64,000 bases of DNA, taken from Solirubrobacter taibaiensis (GTDB lineage Bacteria; Actinomycetota; Thermoleophilia; Solirubrobacterales; Solirubrobacteraceae). Below, piece after piece: positions 1 to 8,825 of this stretch. Numbering within the stretch: position 1 is the stretch's first letter; each line of letters opens with the position of its first letter. Below the pieces are notes generated by a model. It ran no database searches and was not told the DNA's origin. It worked only from the letters and a program-made list of their open reading frames with translations. The stretch covers positions 186,001-250,000 of the forward strand of contig JAPDDQ010000003.1 of the NCBI GenBank assembly GCA_027587225.1, in the 5' to 3' direction. The translations under genes and the position numbers were made by a program.

Positions 1-2
1 AT

Positions 3-287
3 CACCAGGTGGGCGTCGCGCCGCTGGTGCTCAATGACCACACCGAGGTGATCGCCAACGAGGCGCCGAACCGGCTGGTCATGCGAGCCAAGACCCGTCC
101 ATTCGGCACCGCACGGGTGGATCTCAAGCTGCTCACCGAGGGTTCTGGGACCCGTGTGCAGATGACCGAGAGCGCAGGGGATACGCCCAGCCGTGTCCTG
201 CTCAACCGATTGTCGGACCCGCTGATCCACGCCCGCAACGTCCGCTCGCTCGGACGACTGAAGCGGTTGGCCGAGAACCGAGGCTGA
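3..287 (+). CDS. SRPBCC-family protein, C-terminal part
   Basis: The reading frame is open from the left edge, so the N-terminus lies outside the window; the first in-window GTG at position 9 is probably internal. The visible 90 or so residues alternate short beta strands and end in a helix rich in Arg and Leu, as in the C-terminal half of the polyketide cyclase/START-like (SRPBCC) fold, which binds hydrophobic ligands in a cavity. No catalytic residue can be assigned. The stop lies 2 bp from the end of the convergent gene at 289-609. Confidence 0.6.
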   Translation, partial: HQVGVAPLVLNDHTEVIANEAPNRLVMRAKTRPFGTARVDLKLLTEGSGTRVQMTESAGDTPSRVLLNRLSDPLIHARNVRSLGRLKRLAENRG

Positions 288-288
288 T

Positions 289-609
289 TCAGGCGACGTC
301 CGGGCCCAGCAGGAACTGCTCGAGCTCGGCGACGCCGCGCTCGGTGTACAGGGTCACGTCTTCGAGCGCTCGGGCCCAGCAGGCGACTGCCGCGTGGAGC
401 ACGGTGCGCCCGCGCGCCCGCTCCTCACCGCCCTCGAGCAGGCAAAGGTATGGGTACTCGGGGTCGCGGTCGACTTCGACCCGCACCGTTCCGAACGCGC
501 GCAGCGCCACAAGGACGTCTTCCAGCGCGAGTGACGTGAGGGCGAGGTCGTTGACCGCGGCGATCACGGCCGGGCGGCGCAGGAGCTGATCGAGTTCTGC
601 CTCGGGCAT
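289..609 (-). CDS. Conserved hypothetical protein, 106 aa
   Basis: I do not recognise this family. The product is a small acidic soluble protein with no signal peptide or membrane segment. It starts at an ATG, has a Leu-rich helical N-terminus (residues 5-38), a central strand-like stretch with Asp-Pro-Glu-Tyr (about 48-52), and a helical C-terminus. It is convergent with the SRPBCC gene; upstream of it lies about 160 bp (610-769) in which I see no gene or clear signal. Confidence 0.5.
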   Translation of the reverse strand: MPEAELDQLLRRPAVIAAVNDLALTSLALEDVLVALRAFGTVRVEVDRDPEYPYLCLLEGGEERARGRTVLHAAVACWARALEDVTLYTERGVAELEQFLLGPDVA

Positions 610-769
610 CTCGCGACGCTATCGACACCCCCGGTCGGCACGCCATCGACAACTCGTCCAAACACGTGCGCCGTCGTGGCGTGTGTCCCCCACCGGCCGG
701 TTCGGGACGAAGCGGACGTTCGTCCCGCTCCAGGAGGCGACGCCAACGAGGACGGCCCCCCGGTCCCGC

Positions 770-1111
770 CTACGCGTCGGGGTCGATCTGACGAGCGCGG
801 TCGGCGTGTGTGGCCGCGGCCTCGCGACGGCGACGGGCCTCGTCCTCGGCGCGCTCGGCTTCGGTAGCGGCTTCGCGCGCTTTGCTCGCGTGCCGCTCGG
901 CCGCCGCCTGTTCGTCGCCGGCCTCCGCGCGCAGCTGCTCGGCGCTGCCTTCCGCGTCGACGGCCGCTTCTTCGTGGCGGCCGGCCTCGGCGCGGCGCGC
1001 GCGGGCCTCCACCCGCTGCTGGGCGGGATCCGGACGCCGTGCACGCAGCACCAGCACCGCGACGATCACGAGCAGTAGGACGACGGCGGCGATGATGATG
1101 GCGGTGGTCAC
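770..1111 (-). CDS. Small membrane-anchored coiled-coil protein
   Basis: The N-terminus is one strong transmembrane helix (residues about 3-22, Ile/Val/Leu-rich) followed by Arg-rich flanks. A long highly charged helix rich in Ala, Glu and Arg follows to the C-terminus, typical of a coiled coil. The frame stays open upstream to 1228, but that would run into the divergent PRC-barrel gene, so I favour the GTG at 1111 (113 aa), with the GTG at 1129 as alternative; neither has a strong ribosome site. Neighbouring a stress-type PRC/DUF2382 gene suggests an envelope or stress role, which is only inference. Confidence 0.5.
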   Translation of the reverse strand: MTTAIIIAAVVLLLVIVAVLVLRARRPDPAQQRVEARARRAEAGRHEEAAVDAEGSAEQLRAEAGDEQAAAERHASKAREAATEAERAEDEARRRREAAATHADRARQIDPDA

Positions 1112-1154
1112 GGGCGAGGTGCTACCCACTCGGCCAGATGGGTAGCTCCATGCC

Positions 1155-1697
1155 ATGCCTGATCTCGACACCGTCCTCGCGTGGCGCGGCAAAGCAATCG
1201 TCGATCGCGACGGCGAGAAGGCAGGCACGCTCGGCGCGCTCTATCTCGACGACGACGACCGTCCTGCCTATGGCGGCGTGCAGACCGGCCTGTTCCGACG
1301 CCGTGAGTCGATGGTCCCGCTCGACGGAGCGCGCGTCCTCGACGACGACATCCAAGTTCCCTACACCCTCGAGCAGATCCGGTCAGCGCCCAACGTCGAT
1401 GTCGACGTCAACCTCACCGACGCCGAGCAGGCACAGCTCGCCGCCCACTACGGCGAACCCACGCAGATCCTCGCCGGCCACGACGGCCCCGAAGTCGAGA
1501 TGACCCGTTCGGAAGAAGAGGTCACCTTCGGCGTCGCCCCGGCCAAGCCGCGCGAGCGCGTCCGCCTGCGCAAGCACACCGTCGTCGAGCAGGTCGAGAC
1601 GACCGTGCCCGTCCGGCGCGAAGAGATCCGTCTCGAGCATGAACCCGCGCCCGACGGCAAGATCGTCGACGTCAAGGACGCCGGGCCCGCCGATTAG
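1155..1697 (+). CDS. PRC-barrel and DUF2382 (YsnF/AvaK-like) stress protein
   Basis: The first 80 or so residues resemble a PRC-barrel: a short strand pattern with Gly-Lys-Ala-Ile-Val-Asp and a run of acidic residues near residue 32. Residues about 112-175 have the DUF2382 pattern: Glu-rich start, an Arg-Val-Arg-Leu-Arg-Lys segment, and paired Val-Glu-Gln-Val and Val-Pro-Val-Arg-Arg-Glu motifs. Proteins of this build are associated with general stress responses in bacteria, but their biochemical role is unknown. It is divergent from the coiled-coil gene with about 43 bp between the chosen starts. Confidence 0.7.
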   Translation: MPDLDTVLAWRGKAIVDRDGEKAGTLGALYLDDDDRPAYGGVQTGLFRRRESMVPLDGARVLDDDIQVPYTLEQIRSAPNVDVDVNLTDAEQAQLAAHYGEPTQILAGHDGPEVEMTRSEEEVTFGVAPAKPRERVRLRKHTVVEQVETTVPVRREEIRLEHEPAPDGKIVDVKDAGPAD

Positions 1698-1728
1698 CCA
1701 GGGCGCGTCACGCTTGCTCCCGACGTAC

Positions 1729-4476
1729 CTAATCGACCGGGAGCTCGCTGCGTGAGCGAACGCCGCGTTTGGCGAACACGCGTGTCAGGTGGTTCTCGAC
1801 GGTCTTGACGCTCAACATCAGCTCGGCGGCGATCTCGCGATTGCTCTTGCCGGCGGCGGCCAGACGAGACACCGCCCGTTCCCGCGGGGTCAACGCATCG
1901 CGGGAGACGTCGTCGCCTCGGCGTACCGGTCTGAGACCCGACGCCTCGAGTTCAGCGTCGCACCGCTGCAAGTGTGGAGCCGCGCCGAGGGCCTGCAGGC
2001 GCGCTTTCGCCGCCAACAGGTGCTCGGAAGCGGCCTTGCGCTGACCGTCGCGCCGGAGGACCTGTCCGAGCTCCAGCTCGACCAACGCCCGCTCGTAGGG
2101 CATCGCCAGCGCAGAGACACGCTCCAACGCCTCGGAGAACGCATGAAGACCGGCTTCCAGGTCGCGTTGGCGCCAGGCGAGTCGACCGCGCGCTCGGGCG
2201 AGCTTGACGCTCATGGAAGGACGATCGAGGCCACGGAGTGCATCCTCGTGCGCGGCGAGGAACCGGGTCGCATCGATGAACGACTCCGTGTCGATGAGGG
2301 CGTCCACGTACAGGCTGTGCCAGGGCCAATAGCCAGGGTCGTCCACGTCCAGCTGCTCAGGGTTCTCCGCCAGTGGCCGCAGCTGTGTCAAGACGCGATG
2401 GGCATCACCAGCGGCCGCGGCATGATGGGCGAGACCGATGCGGCGGGCGGCGCCGTGGTTGGCGAAGACGAGGGGGAGGTCCGCGAGCTCGTTGGCGATG
2501 GTGGCTGCCTCAGCCATGAGTCCGCGCGCTGTGGGCACCAGCATCGCGGCCTGGAGCGCGTGGGATCGAGGCCCGGCGTCGCTCGCCTCGTCGGCGAGGG
2601 CGACCGCCAGCTCGGCGTGGACGACGGCTTCGTCCCAGGCTCCGAGACCGAATTCCGCACGAGCGAGACAGCCGTAGGCGAAGGATGCTTTGGTCAAGAC
2701 GCCGTGGCTCACCTGCAGCGGGGCCGCGAGCAGCAGCTGATCGCGCGCTTCCTCGAGTGCGTCGCAGGCCAGAAGCACCCGACCGCGGACATCAGCGAGT
2801 GGATAGCCCCCGGTGCGCAACCTGGAGCCCAACCGCTCGTCGCTGGCGTCGAGGATGGCGCGGGCTTCCCTTGAACGGCCGGTCTGGTCGAGCCCCAGCA
2901 CGAGACTCCAGGCCGATAGCGGCACGGTGACGTCGTTGTCCAACGATGCTTGCACGGCGCGGCGGCCCCAATCGACCGCGTCGTTCGCTCTCAGCATGAG
3001 GATGCCCAGCCACGCGCGGCGCTCGGCGAGCTTGGCGGCGAGCGCGCGATCGTGTTCGACGTCACAGGCGTCCCAGGCATCGGTCAGGAGTCGCTCCGCC
3101 TCATCACCGCGCCCCTGCGTGATGGCGGCGAAGGCGAGCACTCCGTCTCGCAACGGGCCGGAATGCAGCCGCTCCACCTCGGGCAGCAGCCGTTGCGCCT
3201 GTTCCGGCTCTGACCCGTAGAGCGACGCTTCCGCCGCCTCGAGCAGCAACCGTTCGCGCTCCTGGGCGGAAGCGCTCAAGCGACTCGCCGACAGCAGCGC
3301 GCCAGAAGCCGCGGACCACGCCCCGCGCGCCCGTGCCGCCGCGGCGTGCGTCTCGAGCGCGGCGGCGAGGTCGTTGTCCGCGCCGGCAGTGGCGGCGACC
3401 CGGTGGCGCAGCGCGGCGGCCTCCGTATCCACCAACGTGGCCGCCCGCGCGTGCAGCCGCGCACGGGTGGCCGGCCCCATGCCGTGATAGATCGCGGCGC
3501 GGGTGAGCGGGTGATCGAACTGCAGCGGCAACTCGTCGGCGTGCTCGTCGAACAACACCAGACCGGTGCGTGTCGCGCTTTCGACGGCCTCGAGCGGAGC
3601 GCTGACCTCGGCCAGGGTCGCTGCACCGTCCAGCGGCGACGAGATCCCCAGGATGGCCAACGCATCGATGAGGCGCCGGGCGTGCTCTGGCGCCGTGTCC
3701 GCGCGCCGAAGGACCAGTGCCGAGTACGAGCGCGGCGCGGGCCATGACCCGTCGGGCGCTTCCCAACGGTCAGCCGGGACTTCGGTGAGGAGGGCGGTGA
3801 TGTACAGCGGGCTGCCGCCGGTATGCGAGCGAAGCTGCTCCGCCACTCGCGGCGACAACCAGATCCCGCGCGCAGCGGCGATGTCGCGGGTCTCGTGAAC
3901 GCTGAGCGGCTCCGTCCGGAGCGTGATGCCGCCGCCGCCCGACGCCAGGACCCGCAGACCGGACGGTAGGAGTTCGCTCGCCTCCTCCCGCACGCTCATG
4001 AGCATCAGGACCCGCTCGGAGACCAGCCGCCGGGCCGCGAACAAGATCGTCCGGAGGGACGCCGCGTCCACCCAGTGGACGTCCTCCACGACCACGATGA
4101 CGGGGGTGCGTGACTCCAGCTGATCGAGCGCGTGGAGCAGTGACATCCCGGCATGGACATGGTCCTCGCTCGACAGGTCGACCGCCTCGAAGCCCGAATG
4201 CCGCAAGAGCTGGTCGAGGACACCGAACTCGACCTCCGTTTCGGACTCGACGCCGTTGGCGCGGACCACGACGGTCTCCTCCGCAGCGGCGATGAACGTG
4301 TTCAGCAGCGTCGTCTTGCCCATGCCGGCTTGGCCCTCGATGAGCGCGAACCGAGCCCTCCCCGTCGAGGCCGCGTGCAGTTCGCCACGCAGCGCTTCGA
4401 GTTGCGCATCGCGCCCGACGAGGGTTCCGGTCGTGGGAAGTGTGCGCGACACACGCACAGCGTCGCACGCCGTCAT
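1729..4476 (-). CDS. LuxR-family ATPase regulator (MalT/LAL type)
   Basis: A 915-residue large ATP-binding LuxR regulator. Residues 48-55 form a Walker A motif ending Gly-Lys-Thr, and a Walker B-like Val-Val-Val-Glu-Asp lies near residue 125. A long helical TPR-like middle is expected to bind inducer, and the last 60 residues form a LuxR helix-turn-helix (LTPRE start, VENH-type recognition helix). The start is the ATG at 4476 that overlaps the stop of the upstream permease (ATGA), so it is the last gene of the ABC sugar operon and is translationally coupled to it. It therefore probably controls that transporter or related sugar genes. The frame is open further upstream, but that region is the permease gene. 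Confidence 0.85.
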   Translation of the reverse strand: MTACDAVRVSRTLPTTGTLVGRDAQLEALRGELHAASTGRARFALIEGQAGMGKTTLLNTFIAAAEETVVVRANGVESETEVEFGVLDQLLRHSGFEAVDLSSEDHVHAGMSLLHALDQLESRTPVIVVVEDVHWVDAASLRTILFAARRLVSERVLMLMSVREEASELLPSGLRVLASGGGGITLRTEPLSVHETRDIAAARGIWLSPRVAEQLRSHTGGSPLYITALLTEVPADRWEAPDGSWPAPRSYSALVLRRADTAPEHARRLIDALAILGISSPLDGAATLAEVSAPLEAVESATRTGLVLFDEHADELPLQFDHPLTRAAIYHGMGPATRARLHARAATLVDTEAAALRHRVAATAGADNDLAAALETHAAAARARGAWSAASGALLSASRLSASAQERERLLLEAAEASLYGSEPEQAQRLLPEVERLHSGPLRDGVLAFAAITQGRGDEAERLLTDAWDACDVEHDRALAAKLAERRAWLGILMLRANDAVDWGRRAVQASLDNDVTVPLSAWSLVLGLDQTGRSREARAILDASDERLGSRLRTGGYPLADVRGRVLLACDALEEARDQLLLAAPLQVSHGVLTKASFAYGCLARAEFGLGAWDEAVVHAELAVALADEASDAGPRSHALQAAMLVPTARGLMAEAATIANELADLPLVFANHGAARRIGLAHHAAAAGDAHRVLTQLRPLAENPEQLDVDDPGYWPWHSLYVDALIDTESFIDATRFLAAHEDALRGLDRPSMSVKLARARGRLAWRQRDLEAGLHAFSEALERVSALAMPYERALVELELGQVLRRDGQRKAASEHLLAAKARLQALGAAPHLQRCDAELEASGLRPVRRGDDVSRDALTPRERAVSRLAAAGKSNREIAAELMLSVKTVENHLTRVFAKRGVRSRSELPVD

Positions 4477-5318
4477 CCCTTGGTGGCACCCAAGGTCAAG
4501 CCGCCGGTGAAGTGCCGTTGCAGCGCGAAGAAGACGACGAGCGTCGGGAGGGCGGCCAACAGCGAGGCCGCCGCGATCAGGTTGTTGTCCGTGAAGAACT
4601 GGCCCTGCAGGCCGACGATCGCGCTGGTGATCGGGCGCTTGTCGCCGGACTGCATCAGCACCTGCGCCCAGAAGAAGTCGTTGTAGATCCACGTGAACAG
4701 CAACGTGGCCAGCGCCGCGAGCGGCGGTCGGCACAGCGGCATGACGATCTGCCGGTACTGGCGCCAGAGCGATGCCCCGTCGACCGTGGCCGCCTCGGTG
4801 AGCTCGGTCGGGATCGTCTTCATGTAGTTCGAGAGCACGAAGACGCAGAACCCGCTCTGGAACGCGACGTGGATGGCGATGATGCCCCAGTAGGAGTCGT
4901 ACAACGTGCCGGAACTCGACATGAAGCCGGGGAGGGGGATCTCGAGGAAGAGCCGGTACAGCGGCGTGATGATCACCTGTTGCGGCAGCAGGTTCCCGGC
5001 CGTGAACAGCACGAGCAGGGCCAGGTTCAGCCTCCAGCGCAGGCGAGCTGCCGCGAAGGCCACGCACGAGGAGAGCAGCAGCGTGAGCACGATCGCCGGC
5101 GCGGTGACGATCAGCGAGTTGAGGTAGAAGTGCGGCAGCTCAGCGCTGGTCCAGGCCGCGCTGTAGTTGTCGAAGGTCAGTGTCCCGGCGACCGAGGCGT
5201 AGCCGTGCTCGGCCGTCTCCGCGTACGGGCGCAGGGAGGTGTACAGCGTGTAGATGAACGGGAGCAGCCAGACGATCGCGACCGCGCTGAGGAAGGCATG
5301 GGTCTTGCGGTGCTTCAC
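4473..5318 (-). CDS. Sugar ABC transporter permease (MalG-like)
   Basis: A 281-residue inner-membrane permease of the CUT1 sugar family with about six transmembrane helices and an EAA-type loop near residue 185 (Ala-Ala-Thr-Val-Asp-Gly-Ala-Ser followed by a Pro-Leu motif) that contacts the ATPase. The start is a GTG at 5318 overlapping the stop of the first permease (GTGA). Longer in-frame extensions run through the other permease gene and are not used. No ATP-binding subunit is encoded here, so an MsiK/MsmK-like ATPase elsewhere in the genome is presumably shared. Confidence 0.85.
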   Translation of the reverse strand: MKHRKTHAFLSAVAIVWLLPFIYTLYTSLRPYAETAEHGYASVAGTLTFDNYSAAWTSAELPHFYLNSLIVTAPAIVLTLLLSSCVAFAAARLRWRLNLALLVLFTAGNLLPQQVIITPLYRLFLEIPLPGFMSSSGTLYDSYWGIIAIHVAFQSGFCVFVLSNYMKTIPTELTEAATVDGASLWRQYRQIVMPLCRPPLAALATLLFTWIYNDFFWAQVLMQSGDKRPITSAIVGLQGQFFTDNNLIAAASLLAALPTLVVFFALQRHFTGGLTLGATKG

Positions 5319-6202
5319 GGGCGCTGCTCGCGGCGCAGGCTCAGCACCAGGTAGGTCACGATCGAACCCAGCGAGAGCAGCAGCAGAACCGTCGCAAGCG
5401 CCGATCCGTAGCCGATCCGGCTGGCCTCGCCGACGACGTTGTCGTAGATCAGCACGCTCAGCAACTCGAGTCCGTTCTTGCCGCCGTTGATGACGTAGAC
5501 GAGGTCGAACGCGCGCAGCGACTCGATCACCGTCACGACCAGCACGACGACGTTGATGGGCTTCAGCGCCGGGAAGATCACGTGCCGGAACGTCTGCCAC
5601 TCGCTCGCGCCGTCGATCCGCGCGGCATCCCGCAGCGTCGGGTCGACGCTCTTCAGGCCGGCCAGGTAGAGCACCATGATGTACCCGGTGTGCCGCCACG
5701 CGGCCGCGAGCAGCACGGCCCAGAGGTTCAGGTCCGGGTCGCCGAGCCAATCCGGCCCGGTGCCGGCCTGACCGAGCGCGGAGTTGATGAACCCCTGGTC
5801 CTGGGAGTAGACGAGCTGGGCGATGAAGCCGACGAGGACGAAGCTGAGCATCACCGGCAGGTAGAGCGCGCTCTGGTAGATCCGGCTGAAGCGGATGTGG
5901 CGGTCCAGCAGCGCCGCGAGCAGGATCCCGAACGTCGTGGGGAACAACGCCAAGAACGCGAGCCAGATGACGTTGTGGCGCACGGCCGGCCAGAACGGCG
6001 GATAGATCGAGAAGATCTGCTCGTAGTTGCGGGTGCCGACCCAGGTGATGCCGCCGAGCCCGCCGATGCCGTCCCAGGACGTGAACGACAAACCGATCGA
6101 CGCGACCGCGGGCAGCCACACGAGCCCGAGGAGCAACAGCGTGGGGATGCCGCACATCAGCAGCAGCACCGCCTTGTCTCTCCGGGAACGGATGACGGTC
6201 AC
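5315..6202 (-). CDS. Sugar ABC transporter permease (MalF-like)
   Basis: A 295-residue polytopic membrane protein with an N-terminal transmembrane helix at about 15-35, a periplasm-facing loop, and the CUT1 EAA-type loop (Ala-Ala-Arg-Ile-Asp-Gly-Ala-Ser with a downstream Phe-Pro-Ala-Leu) around residues 190-215. The start is a GTG overlapping the stop of the binding-protein gene (GTGA). Together with the following permease it forms the transmembrane channel of the importer. Confidence 0.85.
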   Translation of the reverse strand: MTVIRSRRDKAVLLLMCGIPTLLLLGLVWLPAVASIGLSFTSWDGIGGLGGITWVGTRNYEQIFSIYPPFWPAVRHNVIWLAFLALFPTTFGILLAALLDRHIRFSRIYQSALYLPVMLSFVLVGFIAQLVYSQDQGFINSALGQAGTGPDWLGDPDLNLWAVLLAAAWRHTGYIMVLYLAGLKSVDPTLRDAARIDGASEWQTFRHVIFPALKPINVVVLVVTVIESLRAFDLVYVINGGKNGLELLSVLIYDNVVGEASRIGYGSALATVLLLLSLGSIVTYLVLSLRREQRP

Positions 6203-7485
6203 GAAGCGAAGATCGTCTTCTTCTGGTCCTCGATCCGCTTGGTGAGGCCCGCGACATCGTCGGGGTGCTGGATGAAGGCCTGGAGGGCCGGGATCATCAC
6301 GGTCGAGGCGAAGTCCGGCCGTGTGTCCCGGTCCATGAACTGGGCCACGTTCGTCGCGGCTGACACCAGCTTCACCGCCTTCTGCTGAAGCGCGCTGTAG
6401 CCACTCGTATCGGCCTGCTCGTTCGTGACGATGGTTGTCGGGTCGGCGGCGGCGTAGAGGTTCTGCGCCGTGGCGCTCGCCAAGAACTCCAGCAGCGCCT
6501 TGGCACCGTCCTCGTTCCGGGGGGCTCTCGAGAGCATGAAGCCGTTGATCGGCGCGTCGAGCGCGTCGGCGCCGATCCTCGAGTCGATCTCCGGGAAGGC
6601 GAAGAAGTCGAGGTCCTCACGGTCGGCCTCCGGAAACTGCTGGCCCACGTACATCCCGAGCAGGTACATGCCCGACGTCTTGTTCGCAAGCCCGCCCGCC
6701 GCTTCCTGCCACGTGCGTCCGAGTGCTCCCTGCTGGTGGAAGGGAAGGAGCTCGCGCCAGGTGTCGAAGACGGCGGCGACCTTCGGATCCTGCCAGCTCG
6801 CGGCGCCCTTCATGAGCTGCATGTGGAAGTCGTAGCCGTTGATCCGCAGGTTCAGGATGTCGAACGTCCCCATCGCCGGCCAGCCCTCCTTGTCGGCGAA
6901 CGCGAACGGCGTCAACCCGTCGTCTCGCATCCTGGAGGCCAAGTCCTTGAGCGCGTCGTAGGTCTCCGGGATCGCGTAGCCCTTCTCCTCGAACACGCTC
7001 TTGCGGTAGAAGATCGCCCAGGGATAGGAGTCGAACGGCACGAGGTACTGCTTGCCGTCGAGGCCGGTCGACGCGTGCTTGACCGAGGCGGAGAAGTTGG
7101 GACCGATGTGGTCCCAGACGTCGGAGATGTCCGTGGCGAGGCCGCGCTCCGCGAAGAACTGCATCCGGTACCCGGCGAACCACATGAAGGCGTCGTCCGG
7201 GCGCCCCTGCAGATAGGCGTTGATCTGCTGCTGGAAGGTGTTGTGGTCGGCCGTGTTCACCCGCACCTCGCCGCCGGTCTCAGCCTGGAACGCCGCGAAG
7301 ACCTTCTCGTAGGACGCTTTCGGTGCCGGGTCGGACGCGTTGGAGCCGATCGACACGGTTCCGACGCCGCCGGACCGCTTGGGGTCGGTCGCGTCGCCGC
7401 AGCCGACGAACCCCACCGGCATGGCCGCAGCCGCCATCGCTCCCCCGAAGCCTTTCAGGAGCGCGCGGCGGCTGATTGTCCCCAT
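6199..7485 (-). CDS. Extracellular sugar-binding lipoprotein of ABC importer
   Basis: A family 1 solute-binding protein of 428 residues. The N-terminus has a twin-arginine-like motif (Ser-Arg-Arg-Ala-Leu-Leu-Lys, residues 5-11), an Ala-rich stretch and a lipobox Phe-Val-Gly-Cys at 26-29. It should therefore be exported, possibly by Tat, and anchored by lipid at Cys29. Two starts are possible: ATG 7485, chosen because GGGAG lies just upstream, and ATG 7497. The body has the usual two-lobe sugar-binding pattern with many aromatic residues. It is the first gene of the importer operon and delivers substrate to the two permeases; the sugar is unknown. Confidence 0.85.
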   Translation of the reverse strand: MGTISRRALLKGFGGAMAAAAMPVGFVGCGDATDPKRSGGVGTVSIGSNASDPAPKASYEKVFAAFQAETGGEVRVNTADHNTFQQQINAYLQGRPDDAFMWFAGYRMQFFAERGLATDISDVWDHIGPNFSASVKHASTGLDGKQYLVPFDSYPWAIFYRKSVFEEKGYAIPETYDALKDLASRMRDDGLTPFAFADKEGWPAMGTFDILNLRINGYDFHMQLMKGAASWQDPKVAAVFDTWRELLPFHQQGALGRTWQEAAGGLANKTSGMYLLGMYVGQQFPEADREDLDFFAFPEIDSRIGADALDAPINGFMLSRAPRNEDGAKALLEFLASATAQNLYAAADPTTIVTNEQADTSGYSALQQKAVKLVSAATNVAQFMDRDTRPDFASTVMIPALQAFIQHPDDVAGLTKRIEDQKKTIFAS

Positions 7486-7549
7486 CTCTCTCCCCATCTC
7501 GGACGATCCCGATCTTAGGCTGACGGCGATGAGGAGGTGAGAGGCGAGA

Positions 7550-7570
7550 CGCCCGGCAAAGCGCCGGGCG
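7550..7570 (-). promoter_or_regulatory. Stem-loop in leader of the sugar ABC operon
   Basis: A perfect 8-bp GC stem (CGCCCGGC / GCCGGGCG) with a 5-nt loop lies about 65 bp upstream of the binding-protein start, in the 181-bp gap after the cupredoxin gene. It could end transcription coming from the ThuA-cupredoxin operon or act as a leader structure of the transporter mRNA. No T tract follows, so the role is open. Confidence 0.4.
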
Positions 7571-7666
7571 CCTACCTCCCGCTGGGTCACCCGGATGCGA
7601 GTCCGTTCGCCTGGTGCCCCGTCTGTCGATGCGTGCCCGGAGGAGTGGTGGGCGCCACCGACAAGG

Positions 7667-8809
7667 TCATGGCGTGGTCGTCGACAACGTGAAGACCATG
7701 CGCTTGGTGTAGGTGCCGGCTCGCAGTGGATCGTCGGCGTCGATCGGCTGGCGGACGCTGATGGTTACCTGGTCTCCGGTGACGTACGTCGGATAGGTGA
7801 GGAGCACCAGCGGGTTGCCGACCCCGGTGAGTGGCGCGAACGCGCTCGTGGGCCGGGTCGCGTTGACCGCCTTGACCTGCAGCGGCGAGGGCAGCAGGTT
7901 CGCACCGTTGGCGAGTCTGCCGCTGCCGTCGGAGGTATCCGCGACCGAGAGCGTCGCCTCGCCGGCGGTGCTCGTGACCGTGGCGGCGATCGATGCCTCG
8001 TAGTTGTTCGTGACGCCCGGCGTGATGGCGCCGAGGTTCGCGGTCCGAGCCGTGAGGTCGAGCGCGAGCACAGTCGGGACCGTCGCCGTGAACGGCTGGT
8101 TCACGACCGGTCCGGCGCCCGGGTCGGGCGTCACCGTGGGCGACACCGTCGGGGTGGCCGTGGGCGTCGCCGTCGGGGTGGCCGTCGGCGTCGCGGTGGG
8201 AGTGGCCGTGGGCGTTGCGGTGGGAGTGGCCGTCGGGGTCGCGGTGGGGGTCGCCGTGGGCGTCGCCGTCGGGGTGGCCGTGGGCGTTGCCGTGGGGGTC
8301 GCCGTGGGCGTCGCCGTCGGAGTGGCCGTGGGCGTCGGGGTCGGCGTCGCCGCGGCGGTCACGACGACCGTTCCCTCCATCCCACCGTGAACCGGGCAGA
8401 AGAACTCGTACGAGCCGGCCGCGGAGAACGTGCAGTAGCCCTCCCAGCCGGGAGGCTGCGGGAACCCGGGCATCGGCGGGACGCCGTCGGTGTCGAGCGG
8501 GATCGCGGGGCCGAGGACCGGGTCGGCGGTCTTGACGGTCTGGTTGCAGACCGAGGGCTTGGTGGCCTCGAAGTCGACGCTGTGCACCCCGGTGTTGGTG
8601 GGCGCGACGAGCGAGCGCCAGGCGACCGTCTGGCCGACCGTGACGTTGACGACGGTGTCGCCAGCGACGCCGGCGGCGTCCTGGAAGAAGTTGTCGCCGA
8701 GGGTGAAGACGCCTGACGGCGCCGGGCCGGCCTGCGCCCCCGCGGCCGCCGGGAAGATCCCGGCGGCCAGGGAAGCGCAGGCCAGCAATGAGACGAGCTG
8801 CTTGTTCAT
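7667..8809 (-). CDS. Secreted blue-copper (cupredoxin) protein with C-terminal module
   Basis: A 380-residue exported protein. The signal peptide is about residues 1-25. A plastocyanin-like domain (about 30-152) keeps all four type-1 copper ligands in order: His76, Cys138, His141, Met144. A linker of Ala-Thr-Pro-Thr repeats (about 154-228) leads to a C-terminal beta module (229-380) that also ends the two ThuA proteins of this window and closes with the same Ser/Ala-Thr-Thr-Thr-Pro tail. It lies 16 bp downstream of the ThuA-PQQ dehydrogenase gene on the same strand, so it is a plausible electron acceptor for that enzyme (inference). Confidence 0.8.
   Translation of the reverse strand: MNKQLVSLLACASLAAGIFPAAAGAQAGPAPSGVFTLGDNFFQDAAGVAGDTVVNVTVGQTVAWRSLVAPTNTGVHSVDFEATKPSVCNQTVKTADPVLGPAIPLDTDGVPPMPGFPQPPGWEGYCTFSAAGSYEFFCPVHGGMEGTVVVTAAATPTPTPTATPTATPTATPTATPTATPTATPTATPTATPTATPTATPTATPTATPTATPTATPTATPTVSPTVTPDPGAGPVVNQPFTATVPTVLALDLTARTANLGAITPGVTNNYEASIAATVTSTAGEATLSVADTSDGSGRLANGANLLPSPLQVKAVNATRPTSAFAPLTGVGNPLVLLTYPTYVTGDQVTISVRQPIDADDPLRAGTYTKRMVFTLSTTTP
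8126..8350 (-). repeat. In-frame Ala-Thr-Pro-Thr tandem repeats
   Basis: About 225 bp of near-identical 12-bp units encode the Ala-Thr-Pro linker of the cupredoxin protein. The repeats are in frame and internal to the gene, so this is a flexible, probably glycosylatable stalk and a site prone to length change. Confidence 0.85.
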
Positions 8810-8825
8810 TCCGGCGTGTCGATCC

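Noticed and set aside
610..769. Possible small gene or RNA between the first minus genes
   Set aside because: No convincing start, domain or stem-loop could be supported.
4473..6257. One 594-residue transporter protein from one continuous open frame
   Set aside because: The frame runs through the first permease gene in a shifted frame; the real second permease starts at GTG 5318 with a GTGA overlap.
8126..8350. Possible CRISPR array or minisatellite
   Set aside because: Units are 12 bp, without spacers, and in frame in a protein gene.
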